The translations under genes and the position numbers were made by a program. From positions 25,464,861 through 25,528,860 of the forward strand of contig AP025047.1 in assembly GCA_036186865.1 (NCBI GenBank): DNA of 64,000 nt. Reading direction: 5' to 3'. Shown in pieces: positions 41,962 to 53,398 of this stretch; the stretch's first letter is position 1, and every line of letters starts with the position of its first letter. The notes beneath the pieces were generated by a model that was not told the origin of the DNA, searched no databases, and saw only the letters and a program-made list of their open reading frames with translations. This DNA is from Eustoma russellianum. Lineage: Eukaryota > Streptophyta > Magnoliopsida > Gentianales > Gentianaceae.

Positions 41962-43234
41962 TGTTGGAAACAATAAATCATGTACTAAGACGGAGTCGTT
42001 CGGTGTGTGCGTAAGGAAACAGTAAAACAACCAGACCCGGGGCGAGTCGAGGACTATGTCCTTAAGACGTATTGCTCTGGTATACTGTGCCTAACCGGCA
42101 TTAGCAATCGTCTCCCAAGATACAACGGGTACCTGTTCAGTTGAGCGGCACTGCTGAACTTGAACTACTGCGAACCTTCGAATGTCCTGACTTCTCTTGG
42201 ACGTGATGCAAAAACTCGAATGCTATGAATGTTATTAGCTACGAATGCAGAGAGCAATTGTGTGTAGAATGCACACCCCTTGCCCTGTTTATATAGGGGA
42301 GTCAGTTAAAAGTCGGTTTTTGCAGATGGAATCGTGACCGCCGGATCATAACCGTATATCAATTATAGCCGTCATATTAAAACCTACAAGCGGTTATGGA
42401 AGGTTTAAATCTCAGCCTTTAGATTGAAAATCGATTTGTAGGATTAAACTTGGAGTGTTAGATGGAAACCATATTCGGTTGAGTGGTTAGCTCAGTTTAA
42501 ATCTCAGCAGTTAGATCAACGCTGCCTTTTCCACCACCATTAGATCAAAACCGATTGATCTTATCGCATACCGGAGGATACCGTTTGATTCAAGTTTGAA
42601 TCACAACCGCTTAGCATGAAAGATTCTCTCTGATGTCCAGCTTCGATCGATCACATCGATTGATCGAAGTGACATCAATCGATCGATGTGATCGATCGAT
42701 GTACGTCAGAATGATTATGAACTTTCTGTCCAGCTTCGATCGATTACATCGATCGATCAAAGTGACATCGATCGATCGATGTGATCGATCGATGTAAGGC
42801 AGAACGATCTTGAAGCTTTCTGTCCGGCTTCGATCGATTACATCGATCGATCGATGTGATCGATCGATGTACTATACATAGAATGAACTATGTCTTCCCT
42901 CCGGTCAGAAACTTCTCACGCCCCAAGGGCACATCTAAAGTGTCCAACGTGGTATTCCTCCATAAGGGTGATGTGGCTTCCTAAGAATAGGACACGTCAC
43001 CCATTAACAATGTTTTCCATCCACTTTGAGCATTAATTTTTCATTCATCCGGTATCGTAATTGAGTGATTCCAAAGCCTAAAATTAACTACTCATTATGT
43101 TGATAATTAAGGACCCATTAGTTTTTGATTTTCATTATCGAAAACTAATCATAATTAAGCTCAAAATATGTTGCTCAACCAAGTTTTGCAACCTTCCTTA
43201 ACGGGCCAAAGCCCAAACTTTTAATTCTCCAACA
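41962..43234 (-). mobile_element. Element H 3' LTR
   Basis: 1273 bp. TATA box on the minus strand (CCCTATATAAACAGGG region, about 42283-42299). The polypurine tract GTGGGGGAT (minus, 43235-43243) adjoins it. It contains the palindrome array at 42639-42871. Confidence 0.92.
42639..42871. repeat. Palindromic array in H 3' LTR
   Basis: Three copies of a unit of about 93 bp, each with several palindromes: agcttcgatcgattacatcg, gacatcgatcgatcgatgtg and tgatcgatcgatgta, separated by the spacer ..agaacgatcttgaagctttc. Exact acatcgatcgatcgatgt sites are at 42765-42782 and 42840-42857. The third unit lacks the gaagtgacatc part found in the other LTR. Confidence 0.92.
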
Positions 43235-43243
43235 ATCCCCCAC

Positions 43244-43781
43244 ATGAATGGAAATTAATGCAAATGCAGATGCAGACTCTAAGGAGAAGTCAGACAAGAA
43301 AATATTGCATCAGAAGAGGTAGTTTCTGGCTTTGAACCTTTCATAGTGATGTACCATCGGATTCACTCTGCTAACTAGTGACTTGATGTCTTGAACCACT
43401 CAGCCTTTGTTGTGAACCTAGACAACGATACTCACACAACATTTTCTTTAACACCCTTTTGGTTCTCATGGTTGTGTTCATTTTGGCCATGAACAACCTA
43501 GTTTCAGAAAGCGTTTTAGAGAAATCTTGCCTCCCAGATTTCTCATAGAAGCGGCCCCACTTCACACTTATACAGGTGATTCCTATCAAGAGTATTCTTT
43601 CATACTCCACTTGATGTATCAAGATATAGGACATCATTAAAAGCTTTAGCTTACCCTAAATATTTTCTGCAGACAGCACTTTTCTGTGACGGAATGAGTA
43701 AGTGCTAACTGAAGCTTCATAACTTAGTTGTCCCATTGAACCAAGATTCTGGGATCTCTAGTCAACAAGGTTGGGTTACCA
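43244..43781 (-). other. Element H 3' untranslated region
   Basis: Between the pol stop and the polypurine tract on the minus strand. No further ORF of interest. Confidence 0.6.
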
Positions 43782-45176
43782 TTACAAAGATTCTTGCATT
43801 ATAGGCTTTAGTCCCATTCCGTTTGTCAATTTTGACATCTGATCTCTAGGCAAGCCTTTTGTAAGCGGATCCGCAAGATTCTCCATTGATTTTACATAAT
43901 CAATGGAAATCACGCCATTAGAGATCAACTGTTTGATGGTGTTATGTCTCCGACGTATGTGACGTGACTTACCATTGTAGATGCTGTTTTGAGCACGTCC
44001 TATAGCTGACTGACTATCATAGTGTATGCTAATAGGAGCGATTGGTTTAGGCCAGCATGGAACATCTTCTAGGAAATTCCGAAGCCATTCAACCTCTTCC
44101 CCAGCTTTATCCAGCGCTATGAACTCAGCTTCCATAGTAGACCGAGCTATGCACGTTTGTTTCATGGATTTCCACGATACAGCAGCACCATCAACAGTGA
44201 ATAAGTATCCACTGGTGGACTTCGAGTCCTTACTGTCTGATATCCAATGTGCATTGCAATATCCTTCTAATACTGCTGGATATCTCGTGTAACGTAATCC
44301 AAGATTCATCGTGTATTTCAGATACCTCATCACTCTGTTAAGATCTTTCCAATGATCATCACTTGGATTACTGGTAAACCTGCTCAATTTGATTACTGAA
44401 CAAGCTAAGTCTGGTCTTGTACAATTCGTTAAGTACATCAGACTCCCGATTACCTGAGAGTATTTTAATTGAGCTACAGGTTCGCCTCGATTTTTCTTTA
44501 AGTGTATACTTAAGTCAAGTGGGGTCTTTATTGGTTTTGTTTCAAACATATTGAATCGTTTGAGAACAGATTCAATATAGTGAGTTTGCGACATAACAAG
44601 ACCATCAGGCATCTGAGAAATTTTAATTCCTAGAATAACATTGGCAACCCCCATGTCCTTCATATCAAAATTTCGTGTTAACATCTTCTTTGTACTCAAG
44701 ATGATGTCACGAGTACTACCCATGATTAGCATATCGTCTAAATAGAGACATACTATTACATAGGCATTTGGTGTGCTCTTGATGTATATACACTTGTCGC
44801 ATTCAATGATCATAAAGTCATATGACATCATTACCTGATAAAACTTTAAATGCCATTGTTTGGGTGCTTGTTTAAGTCCGTACAGAGACTTAACAAGTCT
44901 ATACACTTTTCTTTCTTGTCCTGGAACTATGAACCCTTCGGGTTGTTCCATATAAATCTCTTCCTCTAACTCACCATTAAGAAAGGCAGTCTTCACATCC
45001 ATTTGATGGATTTCTAAATCATAGGCTGCAGCAATAGCTACTAGCATCCTTATGGAAGTGATCCTAGTCACTGGTGAGTAGGTATCAAGGAAGTCAAATC
45101 CTTCTTTCTGTTTGTAGCCCTTGGCTACTAATCTGGCTTTGTACTTGTCAATAGATACATCTTCTTTCAGTTTTTT
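43782..45176 (-). pseudogene. Element H reverse transcriptase and RNase H
   Basis: Minus strand, 429 codons open from 45071 to 43782. The preceding codons (D-K-Y-K-A-R-L-V-A-K-G-Y) are in the same frame back to a run of seven A near 45170, where the frame shifts by one. Reverse transcriptase motifs: Q-M-D-V-K-T-A-F-L-N-G-E-L (about 45000), S-L-Y-G-L-K-Q-A-P (about 44875), L-Y-L-D-D-M-L (about 44735), and D-M-G-V-A-N-V-I-L-G-I-K. RNase H: N-A-H-W where D-A-x-W is usual (about 44250), M-E-A-E-F-I-A-L (about 44130), Y-D-S-Q-S-A-I (about 44020), G-K-S-R-H-I, and the ending A-D-P-L-T-K-G-L. Length fits the family. Confidence 0.88.
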
Positions 45177-46300
45177 TCCTGAAAATCCACTTGCATCCGA
45201 GTGGTTTACTTCCTGGAGGAAGATCTACCATCTCCCAAATGTGATTTTGAAGAATTGAATCTATCTCACTATTCACTGCTTCTTTCCAGAAAGGAGCCTT
45301 TGGAGATGTCATTGCCTCAGAGAAAGATCTCGACTCGTTTCCTACCATGTAGGTTAGAAAATTTGGTCCAAAAGACGTCGGTATTTTGGCTCGTTTGCTT
45401 TGACGAGGCTTCTCAGTCTCTTGAGGAGTCGTCTCACGCACTCGCTTACTAGTGCTAGCTTCTTCACTGTCTTTGTCTTTCTTCGAGAAGACATTTTCAA
45501 AGAACACAGCATTCCTTGACTCCATGAAAACATTTTCATGTATCTCGGGAATGTCTGATTTGTGCACTAAGAAACGATATGCACTACGATTCGTTGTATA
45601 GCAGATGAAAGTGCAATCAATTGTTTTATGTCCGATTCTCACTTGTCTTGGTTTAGGTACAGCAACCTTTGCCAGACACCCCCACACTTTCAAGTATTTG
45701 TAACTAGGCTTATAGCCTTTCCAAAGTTCATATGGGGTTTTATCCGTCTTCTTGGACGGAATCCTATTTAAAATGACGTTGGCGGAGAGAATTGCTTCCC
45801 CCCACAAGTTCTGAGGTAGACCCGAACTTATCAACATAGCATTCATCATCTCCTTTAGAGTACGGTTTTTGCGTTTTGCAATACCATTCGATTGAGGTGA
45901 ATATGGTGCAGTCGTTTGATGAATAATGCCATGTTCTGAACAGAATTCATTAAACGATGCGTCATACTCTCCGCCTCTATCACTTCGAATTATTTTAATT
46001 CGTTCGCTAAGTTGATTCTCAACTTCATTCTTATAATCTTTAAAAGCATCAATGGCCTCATCTTTGCTACTTAGCAAATAAACATAACAGTATCTAGTGC
46101 AGCCGTCGATAAAAGTTACAAAGTACTTTTTACCTCCTCTTTTTTGCACAAACTTTAAATCACACAAGTCTGTGTAAATTAAATCCAACGATTCAATGTT
46201 CCGTTCTGTTGAAGGAAATGGCGCTTTTGTCAATTTTGCTTCAACGCATATTTGGCATTTTTTTATTATTAAAGTCCAGTTTGGGCAATAAGTCAAGGTT
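45148..46300 (-). pseudogene. Element H integrase and start of reverse transcriptase
   Basis: Minus strand, 382 codons open. C-Q-I-C-V-E-A-K ends the GAG-pre-integrase zinc motif. Integrase carries Y-T-D-L-C-D (about 46165), R-S-D-R-G-G-E-Y (about 45975) and the glutamate region N-G-I-A-K-R-K-N, where A-E-R-K-N is usual: the catalytic glutamate reads as lysine. K-V-W-G-C-L-A-K-V follows. The frame then enters reverse transcriptase (F-W-K-E-A-V-N-S-E-I, W-I-F-R-K-K) before the frameshift near 45170. Confidence 0.88.
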
Positions 46301-47815
46301 AATCATTCGTTGTATTGACTTATAATTAACATGTCCCAAATGAAAATGCCATAAACAAGAAGACTCAAGCATGTAAGCAGAAGAGGAAACAATTTTATTA
46401 GCCTCAGTGGGCGCAACTTTCTTGGGTACAATCGTCATAACATTTAACTTAAACATGTTATCAGTAAGGTACCCCTTTCCCAAATACACGCCATTCTTAG
46501 AAAGTGTAAATTTGTTTGCCTCAAAAACAAGCTTCAAACCATGACTAACTAGCAGCGCGCCAGAAACCAAGTTTTTCCTGATGTCAGGAACATGCAACAC
46601 ATTCTGCAGGGTCAACTCCCGTCCTGAGGTCAGTTTCAGAACCACCTTGCCCGATCCTTCGATCTTTGAGCTGTCGGAGTTTCCCATGAAAAGTTGTTCG
46701 TTGTTTGTCTTGGGTACATATTCTCTGAACATTGCCCTGTTCGCACAAACATGTCGAGTGGCCCCTGTGTCCACCCACCATTCACGCGGGTTCCCCACTG
46801 CATTGCACTCGGTCACCACTGCGCAGAGATTCAAATCTTCCATTGCGCTGACCAGATTCGTTTTTGTTTTGTTTTGATTCTGATTCTTTTTGGGCTTTCG
46901 GCAGTCACTGCTATAGTGCCCTAGTTTTCCACAGTTATAACACTTACATGTGAACTTCTTTGCAATCTCCTTGCCTTTGACGTTCACGCCCAAAGTGTTA
47001 TTCTTCTTTTTGTTCTTCGTCTCAGCAACATGAGCCTTGGCTTGACAAGACGAAGTGGTTGGCTTTCTTTCGGCACGACGATTGTCCTCTTCAATTCGAA
47101 GCCAGACAATCAAATCCTCCATCTTCATTTCCTTTCTTTTGTGTTTGAGATAGTTCTTAAATTCCCTCCACGAAGGAGGCAGCTTCTCAATCACAGCCGC
47201 AACCTGGAAAGATTCACTGAGCGTCATGCCCTCCTCTTCCATCTCAGATACCGACATCTGTATTTCCTCAACCTGCGAAATGACAGTTTTGGAATCTAGC
47301 ATTTTATAGTCGAGAAATTTCCCAACTATTAACTTTTTCGTGCCTGCATCTTCTGTGCGATACTTTTTATCTAAAGCCGACCACAAAGCTTTTGCAGTTT
47401 TATAAGTACAAAACACGCCATAGATAGTATTATATAGGCAACTCAGAATCAAATTTTAACAACAAAATTTTGTATACGCCCATGCTTCAGCCCCCAAGGC
47501 GTTCTGCATGTTCTGATTTTGATCCTCCACAGGTTTAACCACGGGTGGATCCTCGCTTAGCATCCTGGCCAATCCCAGCACTGTGAGATAGAACAGCATC
47601 TTTTGCTGCCATCTCTTGAAAAAACTGCCAGCAAATTTTTCCGGCTTCTCCACGTGTGCGGCTGTGGCAGCCAAATTCATCTGAGGCTCTCCGGTTGATA
47701 CCAACGGAACCATGTTGAACGGCGCACCGGTAGCAACATTATTTGCCCCGTCAGGTGCAGACACGGAGTGAGCACCATTAAAGCCTTGAACAGAGTTCAA
47801 GCTTTCGTTTTCCAT
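46285..47815 (-). pseudogene. Element H gag and protease
   Basis: Minus strand. The ATG at 47815 begins gag; 119 codons lead to a taa at 47456-47458, after which the same frame is open for 403 codons to 46241. UBN2-type gag is seen in A-L-W-S-A-L-D-K-K-Y and L-P-P-S-W-R-E-F-K. The zinc knuckle is C-Y-N-C-x4-H-x4-C (about 46905-46946). Protease has W-W-V-D-T-G-A-T-R-H (about 46750-46779). The GAG-pre-integrase motif begins L-W-H-F-H-L-G-H-V-N. The frame is lost in a run of seven A near 46262. Apart from the single stop the region is intact. Confidence 0.88.
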
Positions 47816-47963
47816 TCCTGTTCAGTTCGATCAAAACGTACAGATCAGAACAGAATCAGATTTAAGAAATGAGTAGAAGTAGACTGCAAATCAGTATGAA
47901 CACTGCTTTGCGTAAATAAAAAAACAGTACAGGAAGTAGTTGAATCGGAATACGTCTTAAGAT

Positions 47964-49233
47964 TGTTGGAAACAATCAATCCTGTACTAACATGCAGTTA
48001 TTCGGTGTGTGCGTATGGAAACAATAAAACAACCAGACCTGGGGCGAGTCGAGGACTCTGTCCTTAAGATGTATTGCTCCGGTATACTGTGCCTAACCGG
48101 CGTTAGCAACCGTCTCCCAGGATACAACAGGTACCTGTTCAGTTGAGCGGCACTACTGAACTTGAACTACTGCGAACCTTCGAATGTCCAGACTTCTCTT
48201 GGACGTGATGCAAAAACTCGAATGCTATGAATGCTATTAGCTACGAATGCAGAGAGCAATTGTGTGTAGAATACACACCCCTTGCCCTATTTATATAGGG
48301 GAGTCGGTTAAAAGTCGGTTTTCGCAGATGGAATTGTGACTGTCGGATCATAACCATAGATCGATTATAGCCGTCAGATTAAAACCTCCAAGCGGTTATG
48401 GAAGGTTTAAATCTCAGCCTTTAGATTGAAAACCGATTCGTAGGATTAAACTTGGAGCGTTAGATGGAAACCACATTCGGTTGGGCGGTTAGGTCAATTT
48501 AAATCTCAGCAGTTAGATCAACGCTGCCTTTTCCACCACCATTAGATCAAAACCGATTGATCTTATCGCATACCGGAGGATACCGTTTGATTGAAGTTTG
48601 AATCACAACCGCTTAGCATGAAAGATTATGTTCGCTGTCCAGCTTCGATCGATCGATCGAAGTGACATCAATCGATCGATGTGATCGATCGATGTACGTC
48701 AGAATGATTATGAACTTTCTGTCCAGCTTCGATCGATTACATCGATTGATCGAAGTAACATCGATCGATCGATGTGATCGATCGATGTAAGGCAGAACGA
48801 TCTTGAAGCTTTTTGTCCGGCTTCGATCGATTACATCGATCGATCGAAGTGACATCGATCGATCGATGTACTTTACATAGAACGAACTACGTCTTCCCTC
48901 CGGTCAGAAACTTCTCACGCCCCAAGGGCACATCTGAAGTGTCCAACGTGGTATTCCTCCATAAGGGTGATGTGGCTTCCTAAGAATAGGACACGTCACC
49001 CATTAACAATGTTTTCCATCCACTTTGAGCATTAATTTCTCATTCACCCGGTATCGTAATTGAGTGATTCTAAAGCCTAAAATTAACTACTCATTACGTA
49101 GATAATTAAGGACCCATTTGTTTTCGATTTTCATCATCGGAAGCTAATCATAATTAAGCTCAAAATATGTTGCTCAACCAAGTTTTGCAACCTTTCTTAA
49201 TGGGTCAAAGCCCAAACTTTTAATTCTCCAACA
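47964..49233 (-). mobile_element. Element H 5' LTR
   Basis: 1270 bp matching 41962-43234. TATA box on the minus strand (CCCTATATAAATAGGG) at 48285-48300. The adjoining internal bases (minus ATCTTAAGACGTATTCC) are not a match to initiator tRNA-Met. Confidence 0.92.
48641..48870. repeat. Palindromic array in H 5' LTR
   Basis: Three units as in the 3' LTR but with different small deletions: the first unit reads cttcgatcgatcgatcgaag without the internal cacatcgattg segment, and the last lacks the terminal gatcgatcgatgt repeat. Exact palindromes are at 48758-48775 and 48852-48869. It lies about 340 bp upstream of the TATA box in the element's sense. Confidence 0.92.
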
Positions 49234-49504
49234 GGATATTTACTGAAGTACTATGTAAGTTGAGTATTGATGACCCCACTATTCAACTTGAGAGAAAGTG
49301 TTGAAAGATAATGTAAATAAAGAAAGGAATCAGCAATTATGGTGATCAAGAGGAAAATCCGTAATTAGCATTATTTAGAATGATTCTGCAAATATCTTGT
49401 AATTATGCTATTACTATAGTTAACTCATAGGCCTGCCTATATTAGAGAAGACATGTACACTTGATCAAACAAATGAAGACAATTAGTTTCCTTCCAGTTA
49501 AACA
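49234..49504 (+). mobile_element. Element J, right part: RNase H end and 3' LTR
   Basis: After removal of H the frame continues I-F-T-E-V-L-C-K-L and ends near 49295, the usual C terminus of this copia type, with the purine run gagagaaag before TGTTGAAAG at 49299. The LTR-like segment 49299-49504 (206 bp) ends taaaca. No 5' LTR of J is in the window, so the LTR call rests on position and TG..CA ends. Confidence 0.7.
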
Positions 49505-49616
49505 GACTCAATGACGCAGGTGAATACTGATGGCTTTGAGGATGTGTTCAAAGAGTTGTTGCATGTTGATTAAAAGAAAATGTATCGCATGTGAGGCTGC
49601 ATTACCTTATAGGGAA

Positions 49617-49790
49617 CTTTCAAAATGCACTGCTTGATTGTGGCTTATATGACCTGTGCTATTCAGATGTACCTAACACTTGGAATAATGGGAGCTGATG
49701 ATCTTGTGAGAGAACGGCTTGACCGCGCTGTAGCAAATTCCATGTGGATGCAACTATTTCCAAGTTATACAGTTCGACATCATATCTGAG
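49617..49790 (+). pseudogene. LINE endonuclease fragment
   Basis: Plus strand. L-L-D-C-G-L-Y-D-L..T-W-N-N (49630-49690) and, after a one-base shift, R-E-R-L-D-R-A-V-A-N-S (49705-49760) with L-F-P-S-Y match the end of the AP-type endonuclease of plant L1 elements, where T-W-N-N and R-L-D-R-A are conserved. Nothing upstream is clearly part of the same copy. Confidence 0.6.
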
Positions 49791-50225
49791 TGGTCATATT
49801 TCTATTTGTCATCAGTTATTATTGAGTAATTTGTATGAAATTATGTATTGAAAAACAATAATGTGTGGTAACTTGTGTATGTGAATTTGGTTATAGTTGA
49901 TTTTCACTTATCAAGAAAATGAAAAAAAAGAAGGATGACTAGCACATTGGAATATTATTTTCAAAAGAAAGCTAAAATCCAAGAGTATTCTTAACCAGCA
50001 ATTGGACTTTGAACTCATTTAGAGAATGAACTACGTCTTTTCTATCAAAAAACTCCTCAAACTCAAGAACTTGATTTGTGGAAGTACGGTGATACACATT
50101 AGGGATCTCACAATAAATTACTATTGAATGTTGTTTTTTAATATATGCTGGCTCGGCGAGGTACTTCATATAAGCATTTAGAGTCTCTTTTTGAAAACAT
50201 GATCAACCAAAGGTCATATTCATTT
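49791..50225. other. No gene seen
   Basis: AT-rich sequence between the LINE scrap and the hAT fragment. The upstream part of the hAT gene may once have been here but I cannot recognise it. Confidence 0.45.
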
Positions 50226-50574
50226 AGTTTTGCACTTGAGTGACTTTATTTTTATAGTACACTTGATGAGGACTATACGATAGCTAATAACTTGAATAAT
50301 GTTTTACAAAAGAAATGTCAAGATATTTTGGAAGTCATGTCATTCGGGTTTTGACTAAAGAACGTTTACAACAAATAAGAGAAAATGGATGTGAGACTCT
50401 GTTGGACACATCTATTTTTTTTCTGTGTCAAAAATGGTGTTTATATATGTTCTCAATATGGATCATGAGAATGTCCTTCGAGGAAGAAAGAATCGTAGAA
50501 AGCAACACACCACGAACCTTTATTATTTTCCAATTGATGTCTTTTTTGAAAATTATTGATCTACAACTTAAAAG
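50226..50574 (+). pseudogene. hAT-type (TTF/ZMYM1-like) transposase fragment, left part
   Basis: Plus strand. Mixed frames show L-Q-K-K-C-Q-D-I-L-E-V-M and, in 50475-50570, G-R-K-N-R-R-K-Q..N-L-Y-Y-F-P-I-D-V-F-F-E-I-I-D-L-Q-L-K. This pattern belongs to the plant zinc-finger MYM1-like / TTF-type hAT transposase relatives just before their dimerisation domain. The gene is interrupted at 50574 by element L and continues at 58491 with E-L-N-N-R-F-D-E-V, the next residues in relatives. Several stops show it is dead. Confidence 0.7.
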
Positions 50575-50890
50575 TGTTACACCCGAAAATTTTAGAACTA
50601 GTCGTTACGTGCTAATCTAGAATTAAGTAGTTGTTGTGTGTAACGACCTTTCAGAATTTAATTAACTGTAGCGTGTCAATTACGTCCAAGTAAATTTATA
50701 AATATATAAAATTATGTATATATATAGGGTCATGAAGAAAACAAAAAAAATTAATAATAAGAGAATGGAAAAAAATTGAGAAAAAGAAAAAGAGAGTAGT
50801 GCCGTGAGGATAAGGACCAAAATTTTAAAAAAGAATTTAAAATAAAATTAAATCTAAATAACTAATGGGTACTGTGAGGATAAGGAAGAG

Positions 50891-50893
<3 letters not shown>

Positions 50894-50932
<39 letters not shown>
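50894..50932. repeat. (TA)n microsatellite
   Basis: About nineteen TA units within the LTR of element L. Confidence 0.95.
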
Positions 50933-50938
<6 letters not shown>

Positions 50939-52236
50939 AAATATATATAAAAAATAAAGAGGTGGTCAACGTGGGTTGAGGAGGGGTAACTACCTCCCCC
51001 CAAATTGTCGCCCAATAAACGATAAAGGTAGAAGGAAGGGAATTTAATAAAAAAAATAAAGAGAGGAACGGCAGTGAGGAACGGCGGCAGAGAGAGGGAA
51101 GCAGGAAGAGAGAGGGATGGAAGAAAAGAGAAAGAGAGGAAGAGAAGAGGAAGCGAAGGAGAAGGGGTATTACGTCGTTCAAACCCATTTGGTAATCGTA
51201 TAATTATGAAATTGACTGCAACCAGGTAGGTTTCTTTTTCCCTCCAAATGGTACAAATTCAAGCATGTTGTAGTGGTATATTATGTGTTTTTGTTGTTTT
51301 GATTGTTGGAATCTATATCATGTGGTTGAATCTGTGCAAGATTTGTGAATTTGAGGTTTACTGTATGCGTATATTGGTTTGCGTGTCTTAGATTTGATGT
51401 TAGCGGAAAATATGATAATCAAATAGCACCCTTTTAACATGTTTAAGGTTTTTAATTGTTGTTTTGGCCTTAGAATAGGTTCCCATAGACTGGAAATTGG
51501 CCAAAAAAATAGATCAGGGTCAAAAACAGGCGCCGGAGGCCGCATGTGCGCCTCACGCACCGCTAGAAGGGCCGCACATGGCTTTCACGCATGCGCGTGG
51601 GCAACACGCGCCTCCTGTCTGCAGCAGTTGACGGAAAAAATAAAAAAAATTGATATAGGGCTGGCCTGCTAGCAGCAGACTAGGCCAGCCTTAATGGGAC
51701 GCGGTCTGTAGCTGTAGGACCAGCCCAATTATAATATAAAATAAAAAAAGGAAGCTTGGTAGCAGGCCGGGCTAGATGGCCTGCGGACCGGGTCAGCCTC
51801 CATCCGGCCCAATAACGCGATAAACACAAAAAAATGGGGGCATAGCAGTCCGGCTTCTTACGGGCCGGACCGAAGGGGGAATGGCGGATCAGGGCTGGCG
51901 AAAATAGGGCCAGCCCAAATGTAGTTTAATAAATAAAATACTTTCAGAATTTTCATAAATGTTATTTAATTAATAAAAAAATAGTAATAATTATAGGAAA
52001 ATATAAATAAATATTTGAAAATTATAAATAAATTCTAGAAATTAAAAAATCCTGAAATTAAATTATTTTTATTAAATTTCAGTAATTGTGATATTTTATT
52101 AATTTAGATAATCAGGTAATAAATAGAAATAAATAGGGAAAAATGGGAAAAAATATAGGAAATGCACGATAAATGTATACAAGCCATGGAAAAATAGGTT
52201 TGACACCAAACAATGTCAAATCATTAATCAAAAAGT

Positions 52237-52364
52237 AAATGAACCTAGATTTGAGTGCCGGAGGATGGTGAGGATGGGCCAGGGGCCTCAGGCGATCTTT
52301 AAATGAACCTAGATTTGAGTGCAGGAGAATGATGAGGATGGGTTAGGGGCCTCAGGGGATTGTG
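52237..52364. repeat. 64-bp tandem duplication in L LTR
   Basis: Two copies beginning aaatgaacctagatttgag. The same duplication is present in the 3' LTR (about 57572-57700), so it predates insertion of the element. Confidence 0.9.
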
Positions 52365-53183
52365 TTGTTTGCATTCATGGCACGTGCATTGCATTTATAG
52401 TGGGTCGTCATGTACGGGTCACGGGCAGCCAGTATGGTGTACGGTGGCGGGGCCACGCACACTCAGTATGGTGTACGGTGACAGCGTCACGCACACTCTG
52501 TATGGTGACTGTGGGTGGGTATGACCCACAGCCACTCAGTAGGTATAGGGATCATGCATTGCATGATGGAGATATCGGTATTCTGTGTGACATGACTTTG
52601 TTGCTGTGACATGCATAGTAGGACATGCATCACGATGTTGGGCATTCTTTATCTGGAGTGAATTACCTTTCCGCATTCTTTCATATGCTTATGTGATACC
52701 ATGTTATGTGCTATGTGTTATATCATTTTTGTATGCTCGTCTTGTACTAGTTGGATTCAGGTGCCTACAGGGTAATTTTCCATCACTCACCCCTACTCCC
52801 CTGCCACCAGGTGAGTACAAAGAAGCGTACGATTATGTCTTTGCTGAGGACGGGGCTAACACGATAGTATGGGCAGACTGATGGTCGCACTTAGGATACG
52901 AAGAGACCTTGCGGCTGTCTGTTGTTATTTTATTGGGATTACATCAGACACTACCTTGTGATAGATTATAGATGTCAGTACTCTTTCCAGAAGTCGGTGC
53001 ATTATTGTATTTAGGATTTCTTTTATCATGAAACTTGATGTTATCGTATTTCATTCCTGTAAGAAAAATTTCTACGTATTTTCGGACATATAGAAAGTTG
53101 ACTCAGCGCCTTGTATTCTCCTTACCGAGATACGGTGGATGCACCGTTCCCGATACTAATGCTCGGAAGCGGGGCGCTCCAGG

Positions 53184-53196
53184 TGGTATCAGAGCC
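53184..53196 (+). other. Primer binding site of element L
   Basis: TGGTATCAGAGCC, initiator tRNA-Met type, directly after the 5' LTR. Confidence 0.88.
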
Positions 53197-53398
53197 GACG
53201 CTTCAGATCCACCTCGGGAACGTAGGATTAACTAGATCATCTAGACATAAGCTATGATCTTCTCCTAGAAATACCGATTATACCCTTAATAAATAAAGTA
53301 GACTAATTTATGATTGGACTATAGGAGGTGTATGTCGTTGGTGAGCTTTCTCTATTTAATTCTCGTTGTACCTCCGGACATCTGCATGAGCCCCATAA

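Larger units (their letters stand above)
41962..49233 (-). mobile_element. Element H: nearly full-coding Ty1/copia, minus strand
   Basis: LTRs 41962-43234 (1273 bp) and 47964-49233 (1270 bp), TGTTGG to CCAACA, are flanked by ggatg (41957-41961) and ggata (49234-49238), a target duplication with one change. Gag-pol runs on the minus strand from 47815 to 43782 with only one stop and two frameshifts, both frameshifts in runs of seven A. All catalytic motifs are present. By eye the LTRs differ by about 5%. H interrupts RNase H of element J. It shares its lineage with D by protein and LTR features. Confidence 0.92.
50575..53181 (+). mobile_element. Element L 5' LTR
   Basis: 2607 bp up to gcgctcca, two bases before the primer site. 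It contains a (TA)n run (50894-50932), a G/C-rich portion around 51530-51900 with repeated gccgg and cagcc words, and a 64-bp tandem duplication at 52237-52364. It also has repeated cagtatggtg words near 52430-52505. No convincing gene is inside it. Confidence 0.75.

Noticed and set aside
42639..42871. CRISPR-like spacing of palindromic repeats
   Set aside because: The units lie inside LTRs, spacers are themselves repeated rather than unique, there are no cas genes, and the genome is eukaryotic.
41962..43234. D and H LTRs as the same LTR family
   Set aside because: Apart from the palindrome motif they do not align: lengths are about 800 versus 1270 bp, ends TGTAAG..TAACA versus TGTTGG..CCAACA on the plus strand, with different TATA regions.
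48613..48855. Open frame of about 80 codons rich in I-D-R-S / R-S-I-D-V
   Set aside because: It is simply the translation of the ATCGATCGAT array on the minus strand of LTR H; similar frames occur at 8610-8792 and 12010-12282.
50862..51188. Minus-strand frame with S/L-rich N terminus and Y-I-Y-I repeat
   Set aside because: Made by the (TA)n microsatellite and a purine-rich stretch inside LTR L.
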